DNA of 12,164 nucleotides from an uncultured Bacteroidales bacterium. GTDB taxonomy: Bacteria; Bacteroidota; Bacteroidia; Bacteroidales; Paludibacteraceae. The DNA lies in NCBI GenBank assembly GCA_903899865.1, contig CAIUKZ010000256.1, forward strand, positions 1-12,164. Reading direction: 5' to 3'. A program made the position numbers and the translations under genes. This document shows positions 1 to 6,816 of the stretch, one piece after another (position 1 is the stretch's first letter; each line of letters opens with the position of its first letter). The notes under the pieces are model-generated. The model was not told the DNA's origin and made no database searches. It worked only from the letters and a program-made list of their open reading frames with translations.

Positions 1-464
1 ACACTTCTAGCACATTTTATCCATACTTTGAATTGATTATCTAATGAGTCATTAGGTATCCCGTAATCTTTAAGAATCTCGTCTTGTTTGGATCCTTTCA
101 GAGCCAAAAAAGTCTTCATTTTTGACATTGGTACTCCGAATGTTTTTTGAATCATAAACGAATGAATTTCTGCATCCGTAAATGTCATTTTATATTCTGC
201 ACCAACTGCTTTCAAGGTATTTACCATATCGGCTTGTTTGTCCAAACTCATAAATACTTTTCCTTCCGGATCTATCAATACTTGTAGAATATTGGTATCG
301 GGTATTTTGATTTCAGACACTGACGCTGGAGTGGCAACTTGTACAGGCTCTTTCTTTACGAACGTTGAAGTTAACATAAAGAAAGTAAGCAACAGTACAG
401 TAACATCACTCATCGCGGTCATGTCAATAAGAGTACTTTTCCTTGCTACTTTTACTTTTGACAT
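1..464 (-). CDS. exbD: ExbD/TolR-family biopolymer transport protein (partial, C-terminus beyond left edge)
   Basis: Reading leftward from the ATG at 464, the frame stays open to the window edge (154 complete codons). It encodes a short cytoplasmic N-terminus, one membrane helix at about residues 20-36, and a periplasmic part. The helix carries the family signature: IDMTAMSDVTVLLLTFFML, with Asp20 at the position of the proton-translocating aspartate of ExbD/TolR. In the family, ExbD works with ExbB to pass proton-motive force to TonB or a related partner. The periplasmic part contains a beta-type segment (about 59-73, VLIDPEGKVF) and then a longer region than E. coli ExbD has, as in the extended ExbD proteins common in Bacteroidota. 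It starts 24 bases after the exbB stop, so the two are almost certainly cotranscribed. The C-terminus is not visible, and whether a second exbD or a tonB follows cannot be seen. Confidence 0.88.
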   Translation of the reverse strand, partial: MSKVKVARKSTLIDMTAMSDVTVLLLTFFMLTSTFVKKEPVQVATPASVSEIKIPDTNILQVLIDPEGKVFMSLDKQADMVNTLKAVGAEYKMTFTDAEIHSFMIQKTFGVPMSKMKTFLALKGSKQDEILKDYGIPNDSLDNQFKVWIKCARS

Positions 465-488
465 AATAGCACGTTTATTTTAGAGTGA

Positions 489-1301
489 TTACTTGTGAGA
501 TGCAGCAAATGTTTGTACGATAGAGAAACCTACCTCATCAATACAGTAAGTGATTTTATCAATTTTTGATGTAAAGAAGCTATAAGAAACTACCGCCAAA
601 GCACCAGTCAAGATACCGAATGCAGTGTTGATAAGTGCTTCAGAGATACCAGCAGAAAGTGCTACAGAGTCAGTACCACCAGCACCTGCTAGAGAAGCAA
701 ACGACTTGATCATACCGATTACAGTACCTAGAAGTCCCATCAGCGTACCTAATGTTACGATAGTAGCGATGATAGCAAGGTTTTGGCTCAACATTGGAAG
801 TTCAAGCGCAGTAGCCTCTTCCACTTCTTTTTGGATAGCCAACACTTTTTGTTCTTTTGATAAAGTTGCATCTTCTTCTACTTCTTGGTATTTGATAAGC
901 GTTGAAGCTACTACATTACCTACAGAACCTTGTTGTACATCACAAAGTGCAGCAGCACCCTTGATATCACCTTTAGACAAAGAAGCTTTCACTTCGGCTA
1001 CGAATTTCACTAATTTACCTTTACCTTCAGCATTTCTGATTGCAAAAAAACGCTCAACGCTCAATGACATTACTGTCAACAATAGTGTTTGAATAATTGG
1101 CACAATAATACCACCTTTGTAAATAAGACCTAAAAAGTTACCAGGAAGTGGATGTCCTTCTGGATTGTTTTCCATAAAGTTAGCTGGGTTACCCAACACG
1201 AATTTATAAATAATGATTGCAAGTCCTAAACATGCTAAAATTACAAGTCCCGAAGATTTAATACCTGTAAAACCTCTCTTTTTTGTTTGTTTGTTTTCCA
1301 T
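489..1301 (-). CDS. exbB: MotA/TolQ/ExbB-family proton channel protein
   Basis: A 270-residue integral membrane protein. Hydrophobic segments lie at about residues 17-37, 62-85, 174-200 and 222-246. The third and fourth flank the conserved MotA/TolQ/ExbB core, visible as TLGTLMGLLGTVIGMIKSF (183-201) and then a small-residue-rich stretch GISEALINTAFGILTGALAV (218-237). The extra N-terminal helix compared with E. coli ExbB is usual for the Bacteroidota version. A cytoplasmic loop of about 85 charged residues joins helices 2 and 3. Together with the downstream exbD it should form the proton channel that energises TonB-dependent outer-membrane uptake. TolQ or another motor role is possible because the partner gene lies outside the window. 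The ATG at 1301 was chosen because it gives the expected short basic N-terminus (MENKQTKKRG) before the first helix. Confidence 0.92.
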   Translation of the reverse strand: MENKQTKKRGFTGIKSSGLVILACLGLAIIIYKFVLGNPANFMENNPEGHPLPGNFLGLIYKGGIIVPIIQTLLLTVMSLSVERFFAIRNAEGKGKLVKFVAEVKASLSKGDIKGAAALCDVQQGSVGNVVASTLIKYQEVEEDATLSKEQKVLAIQKEVEEATALELPMLSQNLAIIATIVTLGTLMGLLGTVIGMIKSFASLAGAGGTDSVALSAGISEALINTAFGILTGALAVVSYSFFTSKIDKITYCIDEVGFSIVQTFAASHK

Positions 1302-1555
1302 GACGTTTGTTTTATAAATTTTTGATTGTTAATTTTATAATTTATTATTGATAAGCTGTATAATAATGATTTGATGCACAAACGAAAAATTTGATTTGTA
1401 TTTCTAACTTTAAACCACTTCCTAGCCATCATTTTACTTCCGCAAAAGCATCACCAATGTGTGTGGGTTTAGAGTAAAACGTAATCTTTTTAAAAAATTA
1501 TATATCTACCTAACGATTTTATTTCTTGTACTACGATTAGCTTTTAAAACGAGTA

Positions 1556-1563
1556 CAAAAATA
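1556..1563 (-). promoter_or_regulatory. Candidate Bacteroidota-type -7 box for exbB-exbD
   Basis: On the minus strand this reads TATTTTTG, matching the TAnnTTTG -7 consensus of Bacteroidota promoters. Upstream, at about the -33 position, there is only a T-rich stretch (TTTT) and no TTTG. It is about 255 bases from the exbB start codon, far longer than for the other genes here, and no better box was found closer to the gene. Confidence 0.35.
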
Positions 1564-1575
1564 AAGAAAAAATTG

Positions 1576-1597
1576 ACATGAAAACATTTTTTCATGT
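1576..1597 (-). terminator. Probable lipB operon terminator
   Basis: A perfect 9-bp inverted repeat (ACATGAAAA / TTTTCATGT) encloses a 4-base loop. Read leftward it is followed by CAATTTTTTC, so a T-rich tail follows the stem in the direction of lipB transcription. The stem is AT-rich and therefore weak. It lies 124 bases past the lipB stop codon. Confidence 0.45.
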
Positions 1598-1720
1598 TAT
1601 TTATTTATGAAATAATCAACGAATAGTCTTGAAATTCAACACCATCCGAAAATAGCTTTGAAAATGAATAGGGAAAGCTAAGTTTAAGCACGTTTTTGGG
1701 CTTGCACACAAATGAGCCAA

Positions 1721-2386
1721 CTAATTGAATAAGCGCAACAGAGAACTCACCAAAACTCTTTCTACATCCTGAATATCAATGGGATTACCCAACTCTTGCT
1801 GTATGGAACTGACCCCTTTATCTACAAAGCCACAAGGATTAATGTATTGGAAGTACTCCATCTGAGTGTTCACGTTCAACGCAAAACCATGCATGGTTAT
1901 GAATTTTGAACTTCTGACACCAATAGCACAAATTTTCCTACACTGAGGTTTCCCTACGTCTAGCCAAACTCCCGTAGCACCTTCAAGTCGTTGAGAAGGG
2001 ATATTATAATATTCTAAAGTCTGAATGATGGCCTGCTCTAGCAACCAAATGTACTGTTTCAAACCGATATTGAAATTGGATAAATCAAATATCGGATATC
2101 CTACTATTTGTCCTGGTCCATGATAGGTAATATCACCACCTCGGTTGGTCTTAACAAAACTTGCATTTTTTGCTTGGAGCTGAATATAGTTGAGCAGCAA
2201 ATTATCATCATCTCCACTCTTTCCAATGGTGTAAACATGCGGATGTTGACAAAGAATAAGATGATTAGTAGTAGCTAACTCGTTGGATTTTAGAGCTATT
2301 TGTTGATTGAAAATTTCCTCTTGTTTAGTCCACGCTTGATTATATTCTATCAATCCCCAGTTTTGACATTGGATATCTTTACTCAT
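1721..2386 (-). CDS. lipB: Octanoyltransferase LipB
   Basis: LipB moves the octanoyl group from octanoyl-ACP to the lipoyl domains of 2-oxoacid dehydrogenase complexes and the glycine cleavage H protein, the first step of endogenous lipoate attachment in the cytoplasm. The 221-residue product is of usual family length. Visible signatures are NRGGDITYHGPGQIVGYPIF (81-100), the most conserved block of the family, then KICAIGVRSSKFITMHGFAL (151-170) carrying the catalytic lysine (Lys151), and NPCGFVDKGVSS (183-194) with the catalytic cysteine Cys185. All catalytic residues appear present. The start ATG overlaps the mtgA stop as ATGA (4 bases), implying translational coupling. No lipA is visible in the window. 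Confidence 0.97.
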   Translation of the reverse strand: MSKDIQCQNWGLIEYNQAWTKQEEIFNQQIALKSNELATTNHLILCQHPHVYTIGKSGDDDNLLLNYIQLQAKNASFVKTNRGGDITYHGPGQIVGYPIFDLSNFNIGLKQYIWLLEQAIIQTLEYYNIPSQRLEGATGVWLDVGKPQCRKICAIGVRSSKFITMHGFALNVNTQMEYFQYINPCGFVDKGVSSIQQELGNPIDIQDVERVLVSSLLRLFN

Positions 2387-3171
2387 TTCCGTTTTCGGTG
2401 TTTTCGTGTGGGTTCGGTTTCCTTCTTGTTTAGATTCACCCGTTTAATTTTGCCCATTAAGGATAGAATTTTCGCTTGCCTGCCACGTATGAAGGCGGTT
2501 GGGTTATCTACATGAAACTTTCGAGGGTTAGGAATACATGCTGCTATCAGGGCTGCTTCTGACTTGGTTAAGTCCGAAGCATTTTTATTAAAATAAGCTT
2601 GAGATGCGGCTTCTATCCCATAAATTCCATCACCCATTTCTATCACATTGAGGTACATCTCCATAATTCGTTTTTTACCCCAAGTGAGCTCTATCAAAAC
2701 CGTAAAATATGCCTCTAAACCTTTTCTAATATACGATCGGTGAGGGAATAGGAACACATTTTTGGCTGTTTGCTGTGAGATAGTGCTTCCACCTCGAATT
2801 CGTTTTCCCTTTTGATTGTGCTTGAAGGCACGATTCATGTCCTTGAAAGAAAACCCATTGTGCATCATAAATCGGTTGTCTTCCGAAGCTACAACCGCCT
2901 GAACAATGTTCGGAGAAATTTCATCAATGGACACCCACACCTTTTCATTTCGAGGTGTTTCCCCATCTATAATCGACTCTACAGTGCGAATACACATTAA
3001 CGGTGTCATATAGACTGGCAAAACCCAATCTATCAACACCCACAATACACTTACTCCAAAGAATATTAATATCCCATTTCTCACATATCTAAAACAGATT
3101 TTCCAGAAGTTGGATTTCGTGCTTTTAGGAGTTTTGGCTTTGGGCTTGGCTTTCGTTTTTGAGGCAGTCAT
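2383..3171 (-). CDS. mtgA: Monofunctional biosynthetic peptidoglycan transglycosylase (GT51)
   Basis: It polymerises lipid II into glycan strands at the outer face of the inner membrane. Counting from the ATG at 3171 (262 residues): a basic Lys/Thr/Pro-rich cytoplasmic tail (about 1-25), a membrane anchor (about 30-55), then the GT51 domain. GT51 motifs are ASEDNRFMMHNGF (95-107, catalytic Glu97), RGGSTISQQTAKN (126-138), and IELTWGKKRIMEMYLN (160-175), whose Glu161 matches the second catalytic glutamate. No transpeptidase domain follows, so it is a monofunctional enzyme rather than a class A PBP. An upstream TTG at 3186 is in frame and would add five residues; I prefer the ATG because TTG gives no better context. 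The gene lies 18 bases after the AlaX-like gene and overlaps lipB by 4 bases. Confidence 0.93.
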   Translation of the reverse strand: MTASKTKAKPKAKTPKSTKSNFWKICFRYVRNGILIFFGVSVLWVLIDWVLPVYMTPLMCIRTVESIIDGETPRNEKVWVSIDEISPNIVQAVVASEDNRFMMHNGFSFKDMNRAFKHNQKGKRIRGGSTISQQTAKNVFLFPHRSYIRKGLEAYFTVLIELTWGKKRIMEMYLNVIEMGDGIYGIEAASQAYFNKNASDLTKSEAALIAACIPNPRKFHVDNPTAFIRGRQAKILSLMGKIKRVNLNKKETEPTRKHRKRK

Positions 3172-3189
3172 ATTACATTTTATCAATAA

Positions 3190-3636
3190 TCACACTAATC
3201 GAAATCTCACTCTCCATCTACCGTCTTGAAAATCATGACTGATTATCTCAAACTGGCCTATTTCTGAAGTATTAGTAACGTGCTGACCTATGCATGCACA
3301 AGCATCATAGTCGCCAATTTTCACTATTCGTAGTAATTCAGAAGCGTCATCTGGCAGTTTGGTCAAATCTACTATTTTGCCAGCCTCCCCCCTGTTCATT
3401 ATTACATCCGTGACAGGCAAATTACGGCTGATGATTGTATTTACTTGAGCTATTATTTGCTCCAGCTGCTCAGCACTTGGAGCTTCATTTAACAAATAAT
3501 CGCATTTCGACTTCTTTTTTTCAATATGAGCATTCATGGATCTGCCACATCCAAACATCCTAACCATTGTCTGGTTTAGAATATGCTCACAGGTGTGCAT
3601 CGGCTCATGGTAGCTTTTCTTAGGTTCGTTAAGCAT
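3190..3636 (-). CDS. Short AlaX-like tRNA-editing domain protein
   Basis: This 148-residue protein resembles the second additional domain shared by alanyl- and threonyl-tRNA synthetases and by free-standing AlaX proteins, which hydrolyse mischarged tRNA (typically Ser-tRNA(Ala)). The visible evidence is the pair of zinc motifs: HTCEH at 14-18 (HxxxH) and CIGQH at 115-119 (CxxxH). The latter sits in the context CACIGQHVTNTSEIGQFEI, clearly related to the CGGTHV..TGEIG..KI block of AlaRS. A weak central block (NRGEAGKIVDL, 81-91) follows the usual arrangement. It lacks the N-terminal domain of longer AlaX forms and any aminoacylation domain, and its length fits the short AlaX class. The substrate tRNA is inferred. 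It is the first gene of a run with mtgA and lipB, with no obvious functional link to either. Confidence 0.75.
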   Translation of the reverse strand: MLNEPKKSYHEPMHTCEHILNQTMVRMFGCGRSMNAHIEKKKSKCDYLLNEAPSAEQLEQIIAQVNTIISRNLPVTDVIMNRGEAGKIVDLTKLPDDASELLRIVKIGDYDACACIGQHVTNTSEIGQFEIISHDFQDGRWRVRFRLV

Positions 3637-3654
3637 GACTATTCATATTTTCGA

Positions 3655-3662
3655 CAAAGATA
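3655..3662 (-). promoter_or_regulatory. Candidate -7 box for the alaX-like/mtgA/lipB run
   Basis: On the minus strand it reads TATCTTTG, an exact TAnnTTTG match. A TTTA at 3682-3685 lies 19 bases upstream as a one-mismatch -33 element. It is only 19 bases from the start codon, implying a leader of about a dozen nucleotides. Its upstream element overlaps the T tract of the korB terminator. Confidence 0.5.
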
Positions 3663-3683
3663 ATAATTCTAATCCACAATCTA

Positions 3684-3724
3684 AAAAATGAAAAGCGGCA
3701 CAAGTGATTCACTTATGCCGCTTT
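3684..3724 (-). terminator. Rho-independent terminator of korA-korB
   Basis: A strong hairpin: AAAGCGGCA (3692-3700) pairs with TGCCGCTTT (3716-3724). After one mismatch the stem continues with AAGTG/CACTT around an ATT loop. Read leftward it is followed by TTCATTTTTTAG, giving the T tract for a minus-strand transcript. It begins 25 bases after the korB stop. Confidence 0.8.
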
Positions 3725-3749
3725 CAAAGTATTTTAATTTTCAAAGGAA

Positions 3750-4766
3750 TTACATCTCCCACTGTTCGCAAGTAGCCACTAAATCATCAAAACATTTGAT
3801 TTTTGCTTTTGCCTTTTCATCAAATATTTGAGCCTCCACAGCAGCATCATAAGTCTCATCTTCCACCTCACGTATCACACCCATGGCTATTGGCATTTCA
3901 GGTCCTTCCATCAAGGCGAGTTTCAACTGAATAGTGCTATCGTGTGCATGTGCATCGTGAATCAAAATATCAGATTCAGTCACTCCATTTTCCCCTATAG
4001 TTACCACTTTGAGTGTCATGCCTTCCAGTACAAGTCCTTTATTGCGTTCTTTACCAAAAATCATTGGTTTTCCATGTTCCAAAACGATGGTACGATCGGG
4101 TCTATTTTCCTTCTCTGCCAACCATCCATGTGCGCCATTATTGAAAATAATACAGTTTACCAATGATTCAATCACCGATGTACCTTTGTGCTTAGCTGCT
4201 GCACTCATCACCGACTGAGCTACCTTCAAATCCACGTCTAGAAAACGTGCAAAGAAAGTACCACGTGCTCCAAAAGTTAGTTCAGCAGGACGAAATGGAC
4301 GTTCCACTGTGCCAAAAGGTGAAGATTTGGTAACAAATCCCTTTTTGGTGGTGGGTGAATACTGACCTTTGGTCAATCCATATATTTGATTATTGAAAAG
4401 TAGTACGTTGATATCCACATTTCTTCTTACGCTATGTATAAAATGATTTCCACCAATAGCAAGACAGTCACCGTCACCAGTAATCTGCCATACCGCAAGA
4501 GAAGGATTGGCTACTTTTACACCTGTGGCTACTGCTGCTCCACGGCCATGAATAGTATGAAATCCATAACTGCTAATATAATAAGGCAAGCGCGATGAAC
4601 ATCCAATGCCAGAAATTATGGCTGTTTGATGTGGGGGTATGGCCAAATCGGCTAACACTTTTTGAAGTGAATTGAGCACTGCATGATCACCACATCCAGG
4701 ACACCAGCGAACGTACTGGTCACTTTTAAAATCTTTTGCTGTATATTGTATATTTGTAGTTTCCAT
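3750..4766 (-). CDS. korB: 2-oxoglutarate (2-oxoacid):ferredoxin oxidoreductase, beta subunit
   Basis: This is the thiamine-diphosphate subunit of a 2-oxoacid:ferredoxin oxidoreductase, which oxidatively decarboxylates a 2-oxoacid to its acyl-CoA while reducing ferredoxin (reversible in reductive pathways). The 338 residues include the TPP/Mg motif GDGD (97-100) followed by NNQIYGLTKGQYSPTT (125-140). CPGCG (Cys22, Cys25), Cys56 in SGIGCSSRLP and Cys205 fit the four [4Fe-4S] ligands of the two-subunit enzymes; the spacing of the first three matches the known pattern. 2-oxoglutarate is the best substrate guess from the KorAB-type layout; pyruvate or a broad 2-oxoacid range cannot be excluded. 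It lies 25 bases after korA and is followed by a terminator, so the two form one operon. Confidence 0.93.
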   Translation of the reverse strand: METTNIQYTAKDFKSDQYVRWCPGCGDHAVLNSLQKVLADLAIPPHQTAIISGIGCSSRLPYYISSYGFHTIHGRGAAVATGVKVANPSLAVWQITGDGDCLAIGGNHFIHSVRRNVDINVLLFNNQIYGLTKGQYSPTTKKGFVTKSSPFGTVERPFRPAELTFGARGTFFARFLDVDLKVAQSVMSAAAKHKGTSVIESLVNCIIFNNGAHGWLAEKENRPDRTIVLEHGKPMIFGKERNKGLVLEGMTLKVVTIGENGVTESDILIHDAHAHDSTIQLKLALMEGPEMPIAMGVIREVEDETYDAAVEAQIFDEKAKAKIKCFDDLVATCEQWEM

Positions 4767-4791
4767 ATCTAAATATCCGATTTTTTCAAAT

Positions 4792-6648
4792 TTATAAGGT
4801 TAACTTCAACAAAGAGCCAAAATACTCTTCCAGTTCAGTCACGGTAAATGGTTGACCTTGTACCTTGTTGTATTGCAAAAATTCTACGCCAGGTACTTTT
4901 GTGCGTAGGAAAGAGGCAAACTGACCGCTGTTAAGTTCACATACCACCACCTTCTTGTACTTGGCAATAAGTTCCTCTGTGTTTTTTGGAAGTGGATTGA
5001 TATAATTAAAATGAGCCAGAGCAATTTTATCTCCCTTAGCATTCATGTTGGTAACAGCACTCATCAAATGACCATGCGTACCACCCCATCCAATTACGAG
5101 CAAATCGGCTGATGAATCGCCTTCCACTTCTACATTGGGTAATATATTGGCTACATTATTGACCTTTTCCTCACGAGTTGCTACCATCTTTGCATGGTTG
5201 AGTGCATCAGATGAAATTGCGCCTGTATTGTAGTCTTTTTCCAATCCCCCATTACGATGCCCCAATCCTTCGACTCCAGGCACACTCCAATAACGAACTT
5301 TCGTATTTTCATCCCTTGAAGTCACATGTGATTTTTCGGCGTCTTTTTTGGTGTAGTTGGGGTTAATTAAAGGTAACTGTGCAAGTTTTGGAAGTTTCCA
5401 TAATGAAGTGCCATTTCCGATGAAAGCATCAGTAAGCAATATCACCGGAGTCATAAACTCCAAAGCAATTTTACTTGCCATGTACGCAAAATGGAAACAA
5501 TCAGCAGGCGAACTAGCAGCCATCACCACTACGGGGCTTTCGCCATTACGACCATAAAGTGCTTGTAACAAATCGGTTTGCTCAGTTTTGGTAGGCAGTC
5601 CAGTAGATGGACCACCTCGCATCACATCAATGACTACGATGGGCAACTCTGCCATAACAGCCAAACCTATAGCCTCAGACTTAAGAGCTAAACCTGGGCC
5701 AGAAGTATTAGTCGCAGCAAGACAACCAGCAAATGAAGCTCCCAATGAAGTGGTAATCCCCGCAATCTCATCCTCAGCCTGAATCACTTTAACTCCTAAA
5801 TTCTTATATAAAGACAATTCCTGCATGATGTCAGTGGCAGGAGTAATAGGATAGCTACCAATAAATAACTGCAAACCAGCCTTCTCTGCAGCAGCTATAA
5901 GTCCCCAAGCAGTAGCTTTGTTTCCACTAATACTTGTGTAGGTTCCTTTTTCGATGTTGGTTGACTTATCAACTTGAAAAGTAGATAATGTTAGTTGTAA
6001 ATTGCTTCCATAGTTATAGCCATCAGTCAACACTTTTATATTTGCAGTGAGCAAATCTTGCTTCTTTTTAAATTTGGCTTCAAGAAACCCAACCGCTTTA
6101 TCAATCGGTCTATTAAACAACCAGCAAACAAGACCTAAAGCAAACATATTTTTACTTCTAAGAACTGTCTTATTATCAAAACCAAGACCATCAAGACTTT
6201 GCTGGGTTAAAGAAGAAAGAGGCACAGGGATAAGTTGCACGGTTTCAGAAATCGCCAATTCTTCAAATGGATTTTCTGTCTTAAATCCAGCTTTATCAAA
6301 ATCAGACTTCTCAAAACTATCTGTGTCAAAAATCAACACTCCTCCTCTTTTAACTGACTTTGCATTCACTTTTAGTGCAGCCGGGTTCATTACCACCATC
6401 ACATCAGCATCGTCACCTGGAGTAAATATCTTGCTGGCACCTAAATGTACTTGAAAACCTGAAACTCCACCCACGGTACCTTGAGGAGCTCTAATTTCAG
6501 AAGGAAAATCTGGAAATGTAGAAATTTCATTTCCTAAAATTGCGGAAAGATTTGAGAAAAGGGTTCCAGTCAACTGCATACCATCTCCCGAATCACCCGA
6601 GAAACGAACTACAACATGATCCAATTCGTTAACAATAGCTTTATCCAT
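4792..6648 (-). CDS. korA: 2-oxoglutarate (2-oxoacid):ferredoxin oxidoreductase, fused gamma-alpha subunit
   Basis: Partner of korB. The 618-residue protein is the fused form: an N-terminal gamma domain (about 10-205, opening with VVRFSGDSGDGMQLTGTLFS and containing FPDFPSEIRAPQGTVGGVSG), then the alpha (pyrimidine-binding) domain from about 238. The alpha domain shows SYPITP (265-270), the substrate-loop motif of the family, QAEDEIAG (290-297), TSGPG (315-319) and RGGPSTGLPTKTEQ (344-357). A C-terminal transketolase-C-like domain (about 510-610) follows. No ferredoxin-type cysteine clusters are seen in it, consistent with the cluster being in KorB. The product is cytoplasmic and works with ferredoxin. 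The ATG at 6648 gives the normal short N-terminus before the gamma domain, and a promoter-like box sits 51 bases upstream. No delta-subunit gene is adjacent. Confidence 0.94.
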   Translation of the reverse strand: MDKAIVNELDHVVVRFSGDSGDGMQLTGTLFSNLSAILGNEISTFPDFPSEIRAPQGTVGGVSGFQVHLGASKIFTPGDDADVMVVMNPAALKVNAKSVKRGGVLIFDTDSFEKSDFDKAGFKTENPFEELAISETVQLIPVPLSSLTQQSLDGLGFDNKTVLRSKNMFALGLVCWLFNRPIDKAVGFLEAKFKKKQDLLTANIKVLTDGYNYGSNLQLTLSTFQVDKSTNIEKGTYTSISGNKATAWGLIAAAEKAGLQLFIGSYPITPATDIMQELSLYKNLGVKVIQAEDEIAGITTSLGASFAGCLAATNTSGPGLALKSEAIGLAVMAELPIVVIDVMRGGPSTGLPTKTEQTDLLQALYGRNGESPVVVMAASSPADCFHFAYMASKIALEFMTPVILLTDAFIGNGTSLWKLPKLAQLPLINPNYTKKDAEKSHVTSRDENTKVRYWSVPGVEGLGHRNGGLEKDYNTGAISSDALNHAKMVATREEKVNNVANILPNVEVEGDSSADLLVIGWGGTHGHLMSAVTNMNAKGDKIALAHFNYINPLPKNTEELIAKYKKVVVCELNSGQFASFLRTKVPGVEFLQYNKVQGQPFTVTELEEYFGSLLKLTL

Positions 6649-6698
6649 AAATATAATTCACCGATTTAAAAGTAGGTTGTTTTGATTACTGTTGATTG

Positions 6699-6706
6699 CA
6701 AAATTA
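6699..6706 (-). promoter_or_regulatory. Candidate -7 box for korA-korB
   Basis: On the minus strand this reads TAATTTTG, an exact TAnnTTTG match, 51 bases from the korA start codon. The -33 region is T-rich (TTTT) without a clear TTTG. No terminator is evident between asnS and this point, so read-through from asnS may add to korAB expression. Confidence 0.5.
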
Positions 6707-6816
6707 CAGAAAATATTCAATTGAAAAAAGAAATTATACAGAATAATGCATATTTTAAGTATAAAATCGAATTTGAATTTATATTTACGTATATTTATCC
6801 GTAGATTAACTCAAAT

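Larger units (their letters stand above)
1302..1720. other. Intergenic region between lipB and exbB
   Basis: These 419 very AT-rich bases separate the end of lipB from the start of exbB. They hold a hairpin at 1576-1597 (probable lipB terminator) and a leftward promoter-like box at 1556-1563, both listed separately. If that box is used, exbB has a leader of about 250 nucleotides. A 63-codon frame at 1241-1432 overlaps the exbB start out of frame and has low-complexity, Lys/Asn-rich composition, so I do not consider it a gene. I see no recognisable riboswitch or small-RNA signature. Confidence 0.6.

Noticed and set aside
625..1092. 155-codon plus-strand frame antisense to exbB
   Set aside because: Ser/Ala-rich mirror of the ExbB coding sequence with no independent support; exbB has clear family motifs on the other strand.
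1241..1432. 63-codon minus-strand frame overlapping the exbB start
   Set aside because: It overlaps exbB out of frame, its product is low-complexity and Lys/Asn-rich with no recognisable domain, and it lies in AT-rich non-coding sequence.
3172..3186. TTG start for mtgA five codons upstream of the ATG
   Set aside because: In frame, but a rarer start codon that adds only MIKCN and no better ribosome-binding context; the ATG at 3171 is preferred.
6047..6454. 135-codon plus-strand frame antisense to korA
   Set aside because: It lies opposite the conserved gamma domain of KorA and has no recognisable features.
6649..6816. asnS terminator in the asnS-korA gap
   Set aside because: Only AT-rich, weakly self-complementary sequence is present; no stem with a T tract on the correct side.
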